Positions 31,077 to 32,177 of a stretch of DNA of 32,177 bases are shown here, piece after piece. The translations under genes were made by a program, and so were the position numbers. How positions within the stretch are numbered: position 1 is the stretch's first letter; each line of letters starts with the position of its first letter. Under the pieces are notes generated by a model, which ran no database searches, was not told the origin of the DNA, and was given only the letters and a program-made list of their open reading frames with translations. This DNA is from Ruminococcus sp. (GTDB taxonomy: Bacteria; Bacillota; Clostridia; Oscillospirales; Ruminococcaceae), in the NCBI RefSeq assembly GCF_017464355.1, contig NZ_JAFUAG010000025.1, positions 1 to 32,177 on the forward strand, in the 5' to 3' direction.

Positions 31077-32057
31077 ATGAGTTCAAATGTCAGACCCGAA
31101 AGCATGGAAAGAATTACTACCGAGGCTCTTGCCAATGCCTTTATCGACGAGCAGGTGAAAGAACTGCGCGCACAGATAGGCGACAAGAAAGTGCTGCTGG
31201 CACTGTCGGGCGGTGTAGACAGCTCTGTAGTGGCTGCACTGCTTATCAAGGCGGTGGGACAGCAGCTGGTATGCGTACACGTTAACCACGGTCTGCTGCG
31301 CAAGGGCGAGCCCGAGCAGGTAGTTGAGGTCTTCCGTGACCAGATGAAAGCAAACCTTGTTTACGTTGACGCTGTTGACCGTTTCCTTGACAAGCTGGCA
31401 GGTGTTGCCGAGCCCGAGAAGAAGCGCAAGATCATCGGCGCTGAGTTTATCCGCGTGTTTGAAGAGGAAGCCCGCAAGCTGGACGGCATAGAGTTTTTGG
31501 CACAGGGCACTATCTACCCCGATATACTGGAGAGCGACGGTGTAAAGGCACACCACAACGTCGGCGGCCTGCCCGAGGATATGCAGTTTGAACTTGTTGA
31601 GCCTATCAAGCTGCTGTTCAAGGACGAGGTGCGTGTTGTGGGCAAGGCTCTTGGTCTGCCCGACGGCATGGTTTACCGCCAGCCCTTCCCCGGCCCCGGA
31701 CTTGGCGTGCGCTGCCTGGGCGCTATCACCCGTGACAGACTTGAGGCTGTCCGTGAGAGCGACGCTATCCTCCGTGAAGAATTTGCAAAGAACGGCCTTG
31801 AGGGCAAGGTATGGCAGTATTTTACAGCTGTGCCCGATTTCCGTTCCGTAGGTGTAAAGGACGGCAAGCGCACCTTTGCGTACCCCGTTATTATCCGTGC
31901 GGTAAACACCAAGGATGCTATGACAGCTACCGTCGAGAACGTGCCCTTTGAACTGCTGGAGCATATCACCGCCCGCATAACCGCCGAGGTCGAGAACGTC
32001 AACCGCGTCCTCTACGACCTGACACCAAAGCCAAGTGCTACTATTGAGTGGGAATAA
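31077..32057 (+). CDS. guaA: GMP synthase ATP-pyrophosphatase subunit (stand-alone)
   Basis: The 326-residue protein starts at an ATG nine bases after AGGAGG. It holds the P-loop [10 protein letters not shown] (42-50), the GMP-synthase insert [19 protein letters not shown], and the dimerisation domain ending [13 protein letters not shown]. It activates XMP with ATP and aminates it to GMP. The amidotransferase domain (about 190 residues) that precedes it in most bacteria is absent: the DNA upstream is a promoter region. It therefore needs a separate glutaminase subunit encoded elsewhere, or uses free ammonia. Such split forms are known in archaea and some Firmicutes. Confidence 0.92.
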   Translation: MSSNVRPESMERITTEALANAFIDEQVKELRAQIGDKKVLLALSGGVDSSVVAALLIKAVGQQLVCVHVNHGLLRKGEPEQVVEVFRDQMKANLVYVDAVDRFLDKLAGVAEPEKKRKIIGAEFIRVFEEEARKLDGIEFLAQGTIYPDILESDGVKAHHNVGGLPEDMQFELVEPIKLLFKDEVRVVGKALGLPDGMVYRQPFPGPGLGVRCLGAITRDRLEAVRESDAILREEFAKNGLEGKVWQYFTAVPDFRSVGVKDGKRTFAYPVIIRAVNTKDAMTATVENVPFELLEHITARITAEVENVNRVLYDLTPKPSATIEWE

Positions 32058-32076
32058 TAAACGTCCCGAAAAATAG

Positions 32077-32153
32077 GGCGTAAACACGCCAAAAGCCGTT
32101 ATCAAACTGTTATCATGGCAACGTTTTGGCAACATTTCTCGATTATCGGCAAC
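32077..32153. repeat. Hairpin and short direct repeats downstream of guaA
   Basis: A hairpin GGCGT/ACGCC (32,077-32,090) probably ends the guaA transcript. After it, GTTATCA occurs at 32,098 and 32,109, and GGCAAC at 32,117, 32,128 and 32,148. The 11- and 20-base spacing resembles arm-type binding sites of tyrosine recombinases. The 3' end of guaA is a known integration site. Confidence 0.4.
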
Positions 32154-32177
32154 AGTATAACATTATTTGTCTGAAAA

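Noticed and set aside
31083-32135. Minus-strand frame opposite guaA
   Set aside because: The plus strand encodes a textbook GMP synthase ATPase domain; the other frame is a shadow.

Overview
The window looks like the junction of an integrated mobile element (about 1-10,118) with chromosome of a Gram-positive anaerobe of the Ruminococcaceae, most likely Ruminococcus in the strict sense. The evidence for this host is indirect: strong AGGAGG ribosome sites, near-consensus sigma-A promoters, a CUT1-type sugar importer next to a GH39 xylosidase, a MepA-type MATE pump behind a guanidine-IV-like leader, and a YtrA-type ABC operon. The genus is inferred from style and gene content, not proven.

Mobile part. 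At the left edge is the C-terminal end of a probable relaxase. Next comes a minus-strand cassette (675-5718) of secreted and surface proteins: one membrane-anchored protein, four signal-peptide paralogues sharing a YTVTIPA...AGxYxDxxTFxI fold (one with a Big_2 domain), and an SPNTG wall-anchored protein. An AT-rich gene of unknown function (2515-3453) sits inside the cassette. Two sigma-A-type promoters drive it, and the start site of the proximal one falls in a (TTGC)n microsatellite. A 5'-truncated gene for the SNF2-helicase end of a large conjugative-element methylase/helicase follows (6239-8041). Then comes a complete type III toxin-antitoxin locus: promoter, three 34-nt repeats, terminator and a ToxN/AbiQ-family endoribonuclease (8097-9061). 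A ParB-like gene with a tiny membrane peptide gene upstream ends the block. Two near-identical 25-bp palindromes resembling an expanded parS flank the toxin-ParB segment.

Chromosomal part. 10,159-12,583 is a histidine kinase/response regulator pair. 12,752-13,435 is an orphan PoNi-like (DUF1911) immunity protein behind a promoter with a perfect palindrome. Next are a DUF2798-like membrane protein and a MepA-like MATE exporter with a tandem-hairpin leader that looks like a guanidine-IV riboswitch. 16,303-18,151 is an ECF sigma factor overlapping its probable membrane anti-sigma partner, with a candidate autoregulated promoter. 18,420-20,471 encodes a lipoprotein and a membrane-tethered C39-like protein lacking the expected catalytic His. 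On the plus strand, 21,085-26,471 encodes a solute-binding lipoprotein, two permeases and a GH39 xylosidase, a likely xylo-oligosaccharide uptake and cleavage unit whose ATPase lies elsewhere. 26,525-30,733 (minus) holds a DUF4491 protein and a translationally coupled operon: GntR/YtrA regulator, ABC ATPase, two ABC-2 permeases, a 51-residue membrane peptide and a CPBP protease. A phased array of TATACA motifs covers the operon promoter. The window ends with a stand-alone ATP-pyrophosphatase half of GMP synthase (guaA). Short direct repeats just after it may be the edge of another island.

The most notable items are the type III toxin-antitoxin locus, the guanidine-IV-like riboswitch, the microsatellite-led surface cassette, the parS-like palindromes and the helically phased regulator sites.
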